The position numbers were made by a program, and so were the translations under genes. Shown here piece by piece: positions 11,188 to 22,931 of a stretch of 64,000 bases of DNA. Origin of the DNA: Hysterangium stoloniferum (lineage: Eukaryota > Basidiomycota > Agaricomycetes > Hysterangiales > Hysterangiaceae); the NCBI GenBank assembly GCA_015178975.1, contig WHVD01000095.1, positions 62,001 to 126,000 on the forward strand, given 5' to 3'. Under the pieces are notes generated by a model. It was not told the origin of the DNA, ran no database searches, and saw nothing but the letters and a program-made list of their open reading frames with translations. The first letter of the stretch is position 1. The number at the start of each line of letters is the position of its first letter.

Positions 11188-11668
11188 TGTTAAGAACTGA
11201 AAACTGACTAATGTCAGTGGCTGACAGGGACCGATCGGAAGGACTTGGCTTCAGCTTATGTGCTGCGCCCTCACAAATATCCGTAGGGTGTCCTTAGATT
11301 TCGGGTGGGCGAAGACTAATCCTAAAGAGCTCCTTTTGGCGAGATACCGATCAGAACCGAAGGACAAGTCGAGCATCGGGCCAAGTGTGAAGAATGGCGG
11401 AAGTTCTGACCGTTCTATATACGAAGAAATGAGTAGAAAGGAAGGATATTGACCTATTCAGTGCAATATAAGAGAAAGTGAGAGAAAGAGCACGAGATGA
11501 CAAAGGAGTCAACGAGTGTGATGGTTCAAGTGGAGGCCTCGACTGTTATAGTTCAAGGCCAGAAGTATTCAGTAGTTCAGATAATGCTACCTATGTGGTA
11601 GCTGACACGTTACCCTGATCACCGCTCATAGTAGACCTAGTTTGTGTCTTACGAGTGGTGGTTCTTGG

Positions 11669-12043
11669 CACTGGAGGCATCCCAAGGTTTGTGGATTTTT
11701 AAAACCTTTTGAAAATCCTAATATTTGGCCAAATTTTCTAAGAATTCATTGAACTGATAAATTATTTGAAAATTTTAAGTTTTAGTAGGATTTTCCAAAG
11801 TGGAAAATCATATCTGAAAACTTTAAATATTTTTATCAGGAAGTCTGAGAAAGCATCATTAGTCAGACTTTTTTAATACAAATATTTAAAGTTTTCAGAT
11901 ATGATTTTCCACTTTGGAAAATCCTACTAAAACTTAAAATTTTCAAATAATTTATCAGTTCAATGAATTCTTAGAAAATTTGGCCAAATATTAGGATTTT
12001 CAAAAGGTTTTAAAACTCCACAAACCTTGGGGTGCCTCCAGTG
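11669..12043. mobile_element. CACTGG foldback MITE, copy 1 (3-bp TSD TGG)
   Basis: The two halves are near-complete reverse complements over 375 bp, starting CACTGGAGGCATCCCAAGG and ending with its complement. TGG flanks both ends (11666-11668 and 12044-12046). The CACTR tip with a 3-bp duplication points to the CACTA (CMC/EnSpm) superfamily. It has no coding sequence. Confidence 0.82.
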
Positions 12044-12196
12044 TGGGTTAAAGTGTGTCTGAGTTCTAATTGGTGCTGAGTGCACCCACAAGTATACACA
12101 ATGCTTTGAACTAATGAAATATGCAATATTTGAAGAATATGAAAGATAGAAAAATATGAATAGAATATGTAAAATATAAATAAAATAAAAGGAGTG

Positions 12197-12223
12197 TTTT
12201 ACCACAATGAAACTGTGGTAAAA
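12197..12223. other. Hairpin at the 3' end of the epsilon LTR
   Basis: TTTTACCACA and TGTGGTAAAA pair perfectly around ATGAAAC. The same hairpin is kept in the copy at 40210-40236, near the LTR end. Confidence 0.8.
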
Positions 12224-12767
12224 GCATACTCCTCACACCAAGGGGTCAGGGCCGGGAGTGGGCAAGCGTACATGAAGGCGGATGGGGGGGTTCTTAGTAT
12301 GGGACTGTTACAGACGTATGAGGGTATTCTGAGTCGATATTCTGATTGCCTAGTAGCTACAACTACAGCGGGTTCATATACAAGTAACAGGCATCTAGAA
12401 AATACTAATGGGGAGAAGGGCGGAAAACGGCATTAACAATAAGCTTGACTAGGAATGGGAAGTTTATGATTAGTTCGGAGGCCGATGATAACTGAGAGCG
12501 GGATTATGATAAAAGGAAATAGTTCAAGGACTACAAATATAGATAGACATATGTGAAACATAAGATTGAACGGATCAACATAATAAAAGGGACGTATCAA
12601 AAGTTTGACCAGACAATACGAGTTATTTTGACATGGGCGTAAACGGAGTTTGATCTTCACGAAACCATACGTCAGCTTCGGGGCCGATGGTTTCCGAGAT
12701 GGTGACTTGAAATGTTGATAAGTGGCGATAACCTCGGGACCGATAGGGTTGTGACACGGTCATAACA

Positions 12768-13453
12768 TACAACCAGTTTACATCTTTTCTGCCCTGTAGT
12801 AGTCTACATCCAGATTTATAATGTTCTGTCTGTCAGTCTCTGTTTTGGAGGATAACCCAAAAATTTAAAAGTTATTTGCCTGCTAAAGTATATATATTTA
12901 TATTGTTTGTTGTAGAATTAATATTTAAGCAAATTCAGTCTATCAGATAATATTCTGGAGAATAAGGAAATATTAATATTTATCTTGTATCTGACAAAAG
13001 TTAGTCAAACAAACATATGTAGATTATCCTTTTGGGGATAAATTCCACAACATGGATTGGTTGGCCAGATAGTTCTGGTTAACTTTCTAAACCAAATAAA
13101 TTTAAATTATATGAACTATATTTGAAAGTTTGCATAATATACAAGAGAACCCATCTTATCCCAAAGATTAAGTCATAACCCAAGTAATTTTGGTTAACTA
13201 TAATGTTTGTGGACATTTTAAAAGTCATGGAGATACTAGAGAATGTATTTTATCCCAAAGATTAGGTAAGAACCCAGATAATCTTGTATAACCATGACAT
13301 TTGTGCATATTTTAAGGGAGTGTACCAGTCTTAAAGATGAAATTTTGGGTTAATGAAATATAAATCCCTAAAACATGTAGTCATAGCCAGGAGAAATAGT
13401 CTCACTTAAAAATATGAGGAGTTTTTCATAAGATTTTGTGTATTCAATGAATT
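12768..13453. other. AT-rich unassigned DNA with imperfect repeats
   Basis: Two related units of about 100 bp (around 13150-13230 and 13245-13320) share TATCCCAAAGATTA and CATTTTAA-like ends. It may be the body of an old LTR. No coding sequence is seen. Confidence 0.4.
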
Positions 13454-13892
13454 GTGACTATCCTCCTTTTGTGTCACTCTATATGTAGTTCCACCTTCTC
13501 CATGAGTATTTTCCTTTGTTCTGTTTTCATTCAGATAAGTGCCAGATTTCCATATATAAGCCACTCATGTATCGTAGCATTAGATCAATCAGAATATCAA
13601 CTCAGAACACTCATATACATCTCTCACAGTCTCGCTCTAAGTATCCCACTCTCCACCTCTGCTTGTGCTCGCTCACCCCCAGTCTCCAAGCCTTCAATCC
13701 AACACTCAACTTATCCTTCAGTTTCTGATCAGTAACCCACCATGAGGTTTACTCAATTGGACTAGTTTCCACCTGCCTGAAATTTAAGGACACCTGACGG
13801 TAACTTGCAAGGGCACAGCATATAAGCTGAAGCCAAGTCCTTCCATTTGGTCCCTGATGGTCTACCAACATCAGTCAGTTTTCTGTTCTTAA
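13454..13892 (+). repeat. Alpha-like LTR remnant, opposite orientation
   Basis: It matches the right part of alpha LTRs in reverse complement: TATAAGCCACT, then ATCAATCAGAATATCAACTCAGAACACTC, the shared core at 13811-13843 and the end CTGTTCTTAACA. The left end is not clear. Confidence 0.65.
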
Positions 13893-15560
13893 CAGATCTG
13901 GCCTCTGTGACAAAGAATTTAAATCATACTTGAAACAAGATAGAAACAGTGACCACCCAGCCTATCTGCAATTGAGATTTCTGGCTGACCTAAAGTCCTG
14001 GAGGTTCTGATGGTCAGTCCCAATCTTTACCATGTGCTGAGCCCCTTCCCATCCTCCAAGGCCTGGATGATGGATAAAAGCTCTTTGTCATACATATATC
14101 TCATAGTTCTGCTTGACTGCATTCAGAATTTTGGAATAAAGGCCATTGAGTGCCACTTCCCATCAAAATCTGACTGTTGAAACAGAGTAGCTCCTGTGGC
14201 AAAGTCTGAACTATCCACTTCAATGTGAAATGGTCAATTGTCATCTAGGAGTATGAGGACCAGAGCAGAGGTCACTCAACCCTTGATACCATCAAATGCT
14301 TGTTGAGCCTCTGTTGAACCACTTCCAGGCTATGTCCTTCCCTGTGAGATAAAATGAGGGACATGCAAGTTTGGAAGAGTCTTGGATGAAGTAATAGTAG
14401 AAATTGGCCAGGGAATGCTTGTGCTTCCTTTTTATTCTTGGGATTGAGCCAATCTGACACACCTGCAATCTTAATTGGATCCACCTCAATGTGACCATGA
14501 GAGATAATGAGTCCCAGATATTCAATCTTAGTGAACTCACACTTCTCTAGACCTAGGTAGAGCTTGTGATATTGCAATGGTTCTAGGACTACTCAGAGAA
14601 TTAAATGATGTTCCTCCAGAGTCTTTGAATAGATCAGTATGTCATGAAAATACACACACACCACTCCTTCTTGAACAAGATCTGCAAAAATTTTATTCAT
14701 CATTGTCTGGAATCTGGCTGGATTATTTGTGAGTCCAAAGAACATTACCAGTGGTTCAAAACAGTCCCCAATTGATGCAGAAGGCTGCCTTCATTCATCA
14801 ACTTCCTTAGTGTGAATGTTATTGTATCCCCATTGAGCATCTACATAACTTTTTGAAGTACTGAGCTCTTTGAAGTTGATTAAAAGTTCTGAAATAAGTG
14901 GAATGGTGATATGAAGGGCTGCCTCTTCCAGATGTTGTGAGGTTGTGGAACTTGGCATGATAATTTCTGTTGGGAAGGGAACAATGGACAAGATTCAATC
15001 ACCGAGTTCATACAGGGTGATTGAGAGTTCCCAGTTTTAGGTTAGTTTTCAATGGACTTTCTAAATCTTTTAACTCTTCAACAAGAAGTTGGTGAGGCCT
15101 CTGTCTACAAAGCCAGGCCCACTGAGTACCCCTCTTGTTTTCTTGTGTCTCCTTCTTTATCTCTCCTCAACAGGTTCAACACTTTGCTGTGCAACAACTG
15201 AGCATGGCCAGTTTGGCCCACCAGTCAACCTCTGGATTGTGTTCTTTCAAACAGGTATATCCTAAGAGCAACTTTTGACAACCCAGACGAGTCACTGCAA
15301 ATGGGGTATGCTCACTGTGTTCCTTGTGATCCAAAATCAGGTCTGCCACCTCAGTGATGGATCCCACCACATTTCGAGTTTCATCCATATTGTACACCAG
15401 ACTAGGGTGGAGATGCTTTTGAGTGGTGAGCCAGTTTTTCTTTACAAAAATCAGAATCAATAAATGATCCCATAGTCCCACAATATAGCAGGGCTGAAAC
15501 TCCAAACACCTCAACTGTATCTGTGGTCTCTATCTCCACTTTGAGAGATGGGGAATTAGG
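13893..15560 (-). pseudogene. Gypsy fragment C: protease to RNase H
   Basis: Minus-strand pieces include protease-like LGYTCLKEHNPEVDWW (about 15200-15260), an early reverse transcriptase piece (14791-14991) and a KCEFTKIEYLGLIIS thumb region (about 14500-14570), then RNase H-like sequence to about 13900. It is very old, CpG-poor and broken many times. Confidence 0.75.
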
Positions 15561-15655
15561 GCTGAGAGTAGGTGCAATGACAAATGGGGCTGGTAATTGT
15601 TGCTCCCAATGAGGTTTTCTAACTTGGGGGTTCCCTCAGTGGAGCCTTAGGATGA

Positions 15656-16045
15656 CTAGGGGGCAAGTATGTCTGACACCATTCTGAGGGGGGGCTTTTT
15701 TAAAGGAACATCATTTTCTACAGCCAAGAACACAGGCAGTGGAGGCACACTCCTCATCCACTGCAAGGCCCAAAACACTCTCCTACCTTTGGTGAATAGG
15801 ATGGCATTGCCTATGAGGTTGTAGTGGAGACATTTAAGATAGCTTGAATTCTGAACTAATTTGAGCTTTTTAGGCAGACACCATGTCTCTGTCAAGTCCT
15901 CATAATCCTGGGACAAAATAAGCATGATGGGAATGTGTATCCATATTTCCATTATAGAGTGTGTACTCTTGCATATCTGTTCACTGTAAGGGCCACTCAA
16001 ACAGGGCCTGTGGTACTCACACAAGGCTACCAGAGGGATATCCAA
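15656..16045 (-). pseudogene. Unidentified coding remnant, second copy at 36674-40373
   Basis: The minus strand carries a 129-residue open stretch with the landmarks SEQICKSTHSIMEIWIHIP and DLTETWCLPKKLKL. I do not recognise the family. A diverged plus-strand copy is spread over 36674-36777 and 40251-40373, where LTRs have inserted. Repetition suggests a mobile element protein, but neither capsid nor enzyme motifs are visible. Confidence 0.4.
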
Positions 16046-16415
16046 AGTGTATTAGGTAGCTAATACATACCTACATACAGGATGAAAAATTACTCATTTA
16101 GCAGAGGGATATCCAAAGAGAAAAGGATAAGGGGGGTCTCTGTTAGGTGCTTTGAAATATAGAATGACAGCTTACCCCATATGTATGGACACTACCTACT
16201 TATTCTACCTTAGAATATTCCTAGAGGGTGGAATAGCTATTGGAAAAATATGAGAAAATGACAAGAAATACCACTAATTAATCTACCTAATTCCCAAATA
16301 CTTGAAAATGTAAAATGTTAAGAAATAAAATGTCCCCTTATATTCACCAGTATCAGGTGATGTTGTATGAATTAGGAACCTGTGACATTGTGGGCGTGAG
16401 ATGTATCCGCTCATA
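16046..16415. other. Unassigned DNA
   Basis: Short AT-rich stretch with no recognisable gene or repeat end. Confidence 0.4.
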
Positions 16416-16624
16416 GTCTACACACTGCTGGGGTGAACCACTTTTGGAGCACCACAAAATCCTTTGCAAGGATGTCAAATTTTGTTAGAATTTAAGAAAT
16501 GGATTTTGTGCACTGCAAGATTCTATTAATTTCCTTATAAGGAAATCAATTTGAAATTTTGTGGCAAACAAAATCCATTTCTTAAATTTCACCTCACTGA
16601 GAAGGATTTTGAGTGTCCCCTACA

Positions 16625-17015
16625 TAATAAAACTAGAGACAAATATGTAACTCAGTATTTGTGTGCAGTTGCGAGCAAATGACTGTATATGTATTTACCT
16701 AGAGACAAATATGTAACTAGTAAATGCATGTAAGTGAAAATGTAAAGACCACAAAAATAAGAAAGGGCATTTACCTCAGTATTTGTGCGCAGTTGCGAGC
16801 AAATGACTGAGGTATAACTAACTAAAAGTCAAGTATATATATTGTGCAAAGACAATAGAGAACAAAGGACAATAGCTAACAAAGGACAATGAGTAACAAA
16901 GGATAATGAGTAACAAAGGACAATAGGTAAACAATAACAGGCTTTTGTTCTCGTGTCCCTGCACGAGCAGCATACTCCGAGAGTCAAGACTATAATGCGC
17001 TTGCTATTTTTAACA
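16625..17015 (-). repeat. 3' LTR of the copia element
   Basis: In element orientation it starts TGTTAAAAATAGCAAGCGC and ends CTCTAGTTTTATTA. It holds tandem 17-bp units (GACAATGAGTAACAAAG and variants) and two copies each of CCTAGAGACAAATATGTAAC and of GCAGTTGCGAGCAAATGACT. Confidence 0.9.
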
Positions 17016-17035
17016 CTCCCCTTCAAGCCGGAGAT

Positions 17036-17171
17036 AGTCCAAACTCGGAGGCAAAGTGCTTGACCTTCGCAGAGGGCAGTGCTTTGGTAAGTGAATCGGC
17101 AATCATATCACCAGTGGGGCAATAGATCAGCGAGATCTTTCCATCATCAACGATCCAGCGGATAAAGTGGA
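17036..17171 (-). pseudogene. C-terminal end of copia RNase H, beyond the nested LTR
   Basis: The minus strand encodes MIADSLTKAL and a short tail before a stop next to the purine tract. This is the usual copia C-terminus. It is cut from the rest of pol by the alpha LTR at 17176-17895. Confidence 0.85.
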
Positions 17172-17175
17172 AACA

Positions 17176-17895
17176 TGTTAAGAACTAGAAACTGACTAAT
17201 GTCGGTGGCCGACGGGGACCGATCGGAAGGACTTGGCTTCAGCTTATATGCTGCGCCCTCGCAAATATCCGTAGGTAGTCCTTAAATTTCGGGCGGGCGA
17301 AGACTAATCCTAGTGAGTACCTTTCGGCGAGATACCGATCGGAATCGAAGGACAAGTCGAGCGTCGGGCCAAGGGGTCGGGGCCGGGAGTGGGCGAGCGC
17401 ACGCGAAGGCGGATGGGGGGATTCTTAGTATGAGACTGATACAGGTGTATGAGGGTATTCTGAGTCGATATTCTGATTGCCTAGTAACTACAATTACAGC
17501 AGGTTCATATACAAGTAACAGGCGTCTGGAAAATACTAATGGGGAGAAGGGCGGAACACGGTATTAACAATAAGCTTGACTAGGAACGGGAAGTTTATGA
17601 TTAGTTCGGAGGCCGATGATAACCGAGAGCGGGATTACGGTAAAAGGAAATGGTTCGAGGACTACAAATATAGATAGACATATGCGAAACATAAGATTGA
17701 ACGGATCAACATAATAAAGGGGACGTATCAAAGTTTGACCAGACAATACGAGTTATTTGACGTGGGCGTAAATGGAGTTTGATCTTCGCGAAACATTCGT
17801 CAGCTTCGGGGCCGATGGTTTCCGAGAGGATGACTTGAAACGTTGACAAGTGGCGATAACCTCGGGGCCGATAGGGTTGCGACACGGTCGTAACA
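17176..17895 (-). mobile_element. Solo alpha LTR inserted in copia pol
   Basis: It runs TGTTAAGAACTA ... GGTCGTAACA (720 bp) between AAACA and AAACG, a 5-bp duplication with one change. The shared core is at 17227-17262. It is CpG-rich and therefore fairly young. Confidence 0.88.
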
Positions 17896-19826
17896 AAACG
17901 TATGTCGATGTGTTTAGTGCGCGCATGGTATTGATGGTCCTTGGTGAGTGCAATTGCAGATTGATTATCACAAAACAAGGGTGTAGGGGTGCTAATAGGT
18001 TCGAACAGCTGGCTAAGCAGGGAGCGTAACCAAAGGGCTTCTTTGGCAGCATGTGTGGCAGCAATGTATTCGCTTTCAGTTGTAGACAAGGACACGATGT
18101 CTTGTTTCTTCACACTCCAAGAGATAGCACCTCCATTGAGCAAAAACGCGTAACCGGAGATGGCACGACGATCTTCAGCCATACTGCCGTCAGCATCAGC
18201 ATACCCGGTAAGTGTGCTTGGTGTATCTTGTTTCCGAAATGTTAACCACAGAGTCTTTGATCCATTTAGATAACGAAAGATGCACTTCACAGTGTCCCAA
18301 TGGGCATGGCCAGGATTTGATGAGAATCGAGAGACAACCTGGACAGCGAATGCAATATCAGGACATGTACCTAGGGCAGCATACATCAATGAGCCAACGG
18401 CCTCGCGGTAAGGCACATTACTCATTTCTGCAATGTCGAGGGTCGTAGATGGACTCTGTGAAGAGGAGAGATGCGTATTCGGATCCATAGGCATAGATAA
18501 TGGTTTTAGGTCTTCCAGGTTGTAGCGGCGCAGGATGGATTCAATATAGGATCGCTGAGAAAGCTGTAAGGTATGTTCCTCTCGATCTCTCCTGACTTCT
18601 ATCCCTAGCAACCAATGAAGTTCACCAAGGTCAGTTATTTCAACCTCAGAACTTACATCCCGTTTGAAGGTGATAATAGCATCCAACGATTGAGACACAA
18701 TGGTGCAATCATCAACATGGACAAGCACAATCATCAAGCCATCCTCCCTTTGGTGGTGGAAAACGGCTTGATCAACATCACTCCGCTGGAAACCCAACTT
18801 TTCCATGATCTCGACAAGCCTTTGGTACCAGCGCCGCCCAGATTGCTTCAACCCATACAGTGTTTTTAACAGGTGACAGACTTTGCCAGTAGAATATGGT
18901 GTGTGGTACCCAGGGGGCTGTTTCATGAATATGTGTTCTTCATCAGTGAGTTTACCATTTAAGAATGCACCTTTTATATCGATTTGATGCAGTTCGAGAT
19001 CAAGTTCAGCAGCCATAGCAAGAACTGCACGAATTGATGCAAGTTTGGCAACTGGTGCAAAGGTGTCGAAGAAATCAACTCCAGGGACTTGGGAAAATCC
19101 CTGAGCAACAAGACGAGCCTTGTAGCGGACAACGTTGCCTGCTGCATCTTTCTTTGCCCGGAACACCCATTTCGAGCCAACGACATTGGCACCAACAGGT
19201 GGGTCTACTAACTCCCATGTGCCAGCATTCCGCAGTGTTGCTAACTCCTCATGTATGGCTTGCTCCCAAAGTGGCCAATCAGCACGACACTTGGCTTCAG
19301 CCAGTGAGGTGGGTTCTATGGCTTCACTGTCTCTTGTTTCGATTACTAATGCCAGTTCATCTAGGCATTCTGCCACCAACATCTGATTTGCGGTTCCTGT
19401 TCCTTCAAGAACATCACTCGATGGCAAAGTGGGCAGTTGAACGCCTTGAGCAATTGTGCCATGGCCAGACATGATGTCCCTAACACGCTGGCTTGGCTTC
19501 CAGATGCGTTTATGGTGGGCAGGTAAGCTTTGCAAATCACTACCATGTGATTCTATATCAGGTTCAGTGATTGCAGAAGCTGGGGCTAGTGGAGTGGACT
19601 GTGTGGGAATGGACTGTGCAGCATTGGGATTCAATCCAGGTACGTCATGTGTTATACTGGAGAAACCAGACTCCCCATTATCATTTCGATTGGCTGACGT
19701 ATTGGAGTTGTCGAAATAGATATTATGTTCAACAGTAACTGTTCGTGTCTCTGGCCAATAGACACGGACACCGTTACTGTCGTCATCTATCCCTATCCAA
19801 CGCCCTTCACGCACTCGTCCTCCCAA
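17896..19826 (-). pseudogene. Reverse transcriptase and RNase H of the copia element
   Basis: Motifs in order are WVFRAKKDAAGNVVRYKARL, QIDIKGAFLNG, TLYGLKQSGRRWYQRL, VHVDDCTIV (catalytic DD), GYADADGSMAEDRRAISGY and LSTTESEYIAATHAAKEALWL, then TKHIDIRF just before the nested LTR. The N-terminal 150 residues are the integrase-to-RT linker. Confidence 0.93.
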
Positions 19827-19844
19827 TTTGTCACCACCTTCAAT

Positions 19845-20888
19845 TCACACCCATACTTTTTCACCCCATTCTCGCACATCAACCAGGTCTGGCTTCTTGC
19901 CAAAAGCTGCCTCATAAGGTGTCATGTTTTGGACGGCATTTGTCAGGCTACGATTCATTAGCCATACAACATGGTGAGCAGCCTCTCCCCAAAGGTCTTT
20001 TGGGAGGCCACTGGCATGAAGGAGGGCACGAACACGTTCAAGTATGGTGCAATTGCGCCGTTCAGCAATGCCATTATGTTGAGGTGTGTCATGAACAGTG
20101 AGTTTTGGGACAGTTCCTTTTTCTTTTAGGTGCATCTGGAATGCAGTTCCAAGGTACTCCCCACCACGATCAGAATGCAGGGCTTTGATACTTGCATTGA
20201 GCTGAGTTGCACACCAAGCCTCATATTGCTTGTATGATGCAAAAGTGTCACTTTTGTTGCGTAACAAGAACATTGAGGTAAGTTGCGTTTTATCATCTGT
20301 AAAAGTTACATAGTAATGCCGACCACCTTTTGTAGGTACTGGAGCTGGTCCCCAGACATCTGTATGTACTTCACCACCAAATTCTGAAGCACACTCCCCT
20401 TGACGGACTTTCTTGATAGGTTTGCGCGTTGCTTTTGCATATATGCAAGATTCGCAGAAAAAGGGATCACCGCTTGATGTCTTATCAAGCTTGACACCTG
20501 TTACAAAGCCTTCCTCAATGAGACGTCGGGCAACATCAGGTGCAATGTGAGCCATATGGCGGTGTAACATATCAATGGTAAGTTCTTCAATTGCTGCATT
20601 GACAGAGGGCACTTCATTTGTGTTTCGGTACAGCCCTTTCTCGGATTTTGGAATTTCACCAACAATCTCCCCTTCACTATTGCGAATGATACATTTTCCT
20701 TCACCAAAGGTGACAGTAAAGCCTTGGTCATCAAGTTGGCCAACTGAGATTAGAGTGTATCCAACTTCAGGTGAGTACAGCACTTCAGTGAGATGCAACT
20801 CAGACATGGAAGTGCCATGCGGTAACTCAACAGTGAGTTCGCCTTTTCCAGTAGCCTTGAAGCTGTCTTTGTTAGCAGCACGGAACAT
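19845..20888 (-). pseudogene. Protease-to-integrase part of the copia element
   Basis: The minus strand shows a pre-integrase HHCC finger (HRHMAH ... CESCIYAK), DVWGPAPVPTKGG, HSDRGGEYLG and GIAERRNCTILERVRALL, the copia integrase core in the usual order. Confidence 0.92.
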
Positions 20889-20924
20889 CCTCGGGGAAAT
20901 CAGTGTGAAATTTTGCAGGTTATT

Positions 20925-22076
20925 TCAATAGGGTGTCATAGACTGTGAACAACCAGAGTCAACAAGCTCTGTTCGAGTCTCAATGCCATCAGTGGCATGT
21001 ATAACAGCAGCAGCTTCTGTATGTGAGTCTTCATCCCAATGAGTGTCGTTATCGTTACCGATATCAGAGAACCAGTCGGAACAGCCATCATTGTCCTCTT
21101 CGCAGTAGTGAGATGAGTCGGACAAACTCCATAGGCTTGGGAGATCATCATCAGAGGCCAAAGTAATGGAATCTGCTATGAAAACCCCATCTGTTTCAGA
21201 GTCGGATTCAACAGCAGCATTTGCAGAGCCACTTGTTGACTTTGGTGGGTCTTCTTTCTTCTTGTCAGAGCTCTGTTTGGGCTTTGGACAATCATCTTGT
21301 TTATGTCCCTTTTCATTGCAGTTCCAACATACACCACGGGGCTTCCTTTCCTTTCCGGATCCTTTACTGGATGAAGCAGTAACAAGTGCCTCATCCATTT
21401 CATCATCTTTGGTTTTTCCAGATCGACGTGCACGCAGTGTCTTCTGACGCTCGTACTCTTCAGAGATAAGCATTATCAGTTTGTCAGGTGAAATCGTTCC
21501 TGTTGGACTCCACATCCATGCAGCAGCCAACTGACTTGATGCGAAATTAGACAGGGCAACTGGAAGTGAAGATATGATTGTTGAGCGATAGTCTTTTTCA
21601 TCTATGTCCACTCCAACAGACGCTAACTCCTCCCTTTTTACCCTTAAGGTGTCGAGGAATTCCCTAACATTGCCTTTCTCAGCACATCTCATATCAAGGA
21701 AACGTGCTCGAAGATCGGTTTGAGCATAGGCACCCTTCTCCGTATACTCGGTCACAATGGCATCCCACCTCTCCTTGACTGTCTTCTTGGAGTGGATACG
21801 CATGAGTGTGGAATCCGGGATTTTCTGCGTAAGTAAAGGTTTTGCCGATCTTTCATCTTTCTCCCACTGGCTAACAGCCGCTTACTCCTCTTCAGTTGGG
21901 GGCTTGGTCGCAGGCACAGGGCAAGCCATGCTGCCATCGAAATGACCCCAAAAGCCTTTAGCTTCCACTGCATCTTGGAACTGGACAGCAAAGATTGCCC
22001 AGTTCATGCCAGTGGCATCAAGCTTTGGTATAGATGTAGGGAGAGAATCGGATAAAGATGTAGCAGTCGTCATCAT
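20925..22076 (-). pseudogene. Gag and protease start of the copia element
   Basis: From 22076 leftward the minus strand encodes a copia gag with KLDATGMNWAIFAVQFQDAV, a capsid-like middle, a CCHC knuckle (CWNCNEKGHKQDDC, about 21290-21330), a serine/aspartate-rich stretch and a protease-type LVDSGCSQSMT near 20950. Confidence 0.88.
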
Positions 22077-22123
22077 AGTAGTACTAGCAATTTATCAGCA
22101 GGGTAATGCGGGGCCCAATAACC

Positions 22124-22531
22124 TAATAAAACTAGAGACAAATATGTAACTCAGTATTTGTGCACAGTTGCGAGCAAATGACTGTATATGTATTTACCTA
22201 GAGACAAATATGTAACTAGTAAATGCATGTAAGTGAAAATGTAAAGACCACAAAAATAAGAAAGGGCATTTACCTCAGTATTTGTGCGCAGTTGCGAGCA
22301 AATGACTGAGGTATAACTAACTAAAAGTCAAGTATATATATTGTGCAAAGACAATAGAGAACAAAGGACAATAGCTAACAAAGGACAATGAGTAACAAAG
22401 GACAATGAGTAACAAAGGATAATGAGTAACAAAGGACAATAGGTAAACAATAACAGGCTTTTGTTCTCGTGTCCCTGCACGAGCGGCATACTCCGAGAGT
22501 CAAGACTATAATGCGCTTGCTATTTTTAACA
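22124..22531 (-). repeat. 5' LTR of the copia element
   Basis: It is 17 bp longer than its partner through one more GACAATGAGTAACAAAG unit (about 22387-22440) and otherwise differs at only a few bases. The adjoining internal sequence (reverse complement of GGGGCCCAATAACC) contains TTGGGCCCC, a possible tRNA-type primer site. Confidence 0.9.
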
Positions 22532-22792
22532 CTACAGGGGATCATCAGCCCAGCAGTGACACGATTCTGTATGATCATGAATAGCGCCGTAAGCTCCATA
22601 ATTAACGGGATGTAGATGTATACACAGTCACATATAGTCACACACAATGATACCCATTCCGATCTGAGGCCAACACCGTACACGACCCTCCGATCGAGGA
22701 TATCGGGCACAAGGTTAATCTCATATCTCCTCACACACTCATTTTTTCTGACATGCGGTTCGTACGATAGGAACAACGATCACAGAAACTTC

Positions 22793-22916
22793 ACGAAGCT
22801 CACTCGGAACTTCTTACCACCGTAGCATAGTTTCGCTGGGGGCCTTTCCACCCCCTAGCCGCAGTTAGCTATTGTTGCTTGAAGCGGGATACAAATATAA
22901 CAAAAAAAAAAAAAAA
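22793..22916 (+). mobile_element. Poly(A) retroposon, 5'-truncated copy
   Basis: A 124-bp insert ends in A15 and is flanked by the 15-bp duplication GATCACAGAAACTTC (22778-22792 and 22917-22931). Its body matches the 3' end of the reverse-oriented copy at 30726-31260 (shared CCACCGTAGCATAGTTTC and GCTTGAAGCGGGATACAAAT). A poly(A) tail, a long target duplication and 5' truncation mean LINE-type retrotransposition. Confidence 0.85.
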
Positions 22917-22931
22917 GATCACAGAAACTTC

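Larger units (their letters stand above)
11386..12237 (+). mobile_element. Solo LTR, epsilon family, inside the alpha LTR
   Basis: It begins TGTGAAGAATGG and ends CTCCTCACA, flanked by CCAAG at 11381-11385 and 12238-12242. Without the nested MITE it is about 477 bp. Related copies are at 34999-36673, 36778-40250 and 41564-42197. Confidence 0.88.
4212..12767 (-). mobile_element. Chromodomain Ty3/gypsy element B with an antisense gene
   Basis: Alpha LTRs (4212-4923 and 11188-12767, the right one interrupted) enclose, in minus-strand order, gag, protease, reverse transcriptase, RNase H, integrase and chromodomain. A separate plus-strand gene lies between the chromodomain and the left LTR. A polypurine tract abuts the left LTR (reverse complement of GTATCTCCCC at 4924). 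Over the first 200 bp the two LTRs are about 95 percent alike, mostly transitions, which suggests moderate youth. The element has all parts but pol and gag carry about five breaks. No matching 5-bp target duplication is seen (CCACA versus TACAA). Confidence 0.9.
11188..12767 (-). repeat. 5' LTR of element B (alpha family), interrupted
   Basis: LTR sequence at 11188-11385 and 12243-12767 is split by a solo epsilon LTR with target duplication CCAAG. Without the insert the LTR is about 723 bp. Confidence 0.9.
16625..22531 (-). mobile_element. Ty1/copia element, young, carrying a nested gypsy LTR
   Basis: LTRs of 391 bp (16625-17015) and 408 bp (22124-22531) enclose gag, protease, integrase, reverse transcriptase and RNase H on the minus strand. 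The target duplication is CTACA (16620-16624 and 22532-22536). A purine tract (reverse complement of CTCCCCTTCAAGCC) abuts the left LTR. The LTRs are nearly identical except for one extra 17-bp repeat unit, so the insertion is recent. Apart from the nested alpha LTR it has about three breaks. Confidence 0.92.
16416..22569. mobile_element. MITE related to 1042-1423, split by a copia element
   Basis: Left half 16416-16624 and right half 22537-22569 share inverted ends (ACACTGCTGGGGTGAACC versus the complement of CAGCCCAGCAGTGACAC) and the block TTTTGGAGCACCACAAAATC seen in the first MITE. TA flanks both outer edges (16414-16415 and 22570-22571). The copia element sits in it with duplication CTACA. 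The outer tips are diverged, so the exact ends are tentative. Confidence 0.55.

Noticed and set aside
4207-12772. Target-site duplication for element B
   Set aside because: CCACA on the left and TACAA on the right do not match; no duplication is claimed.
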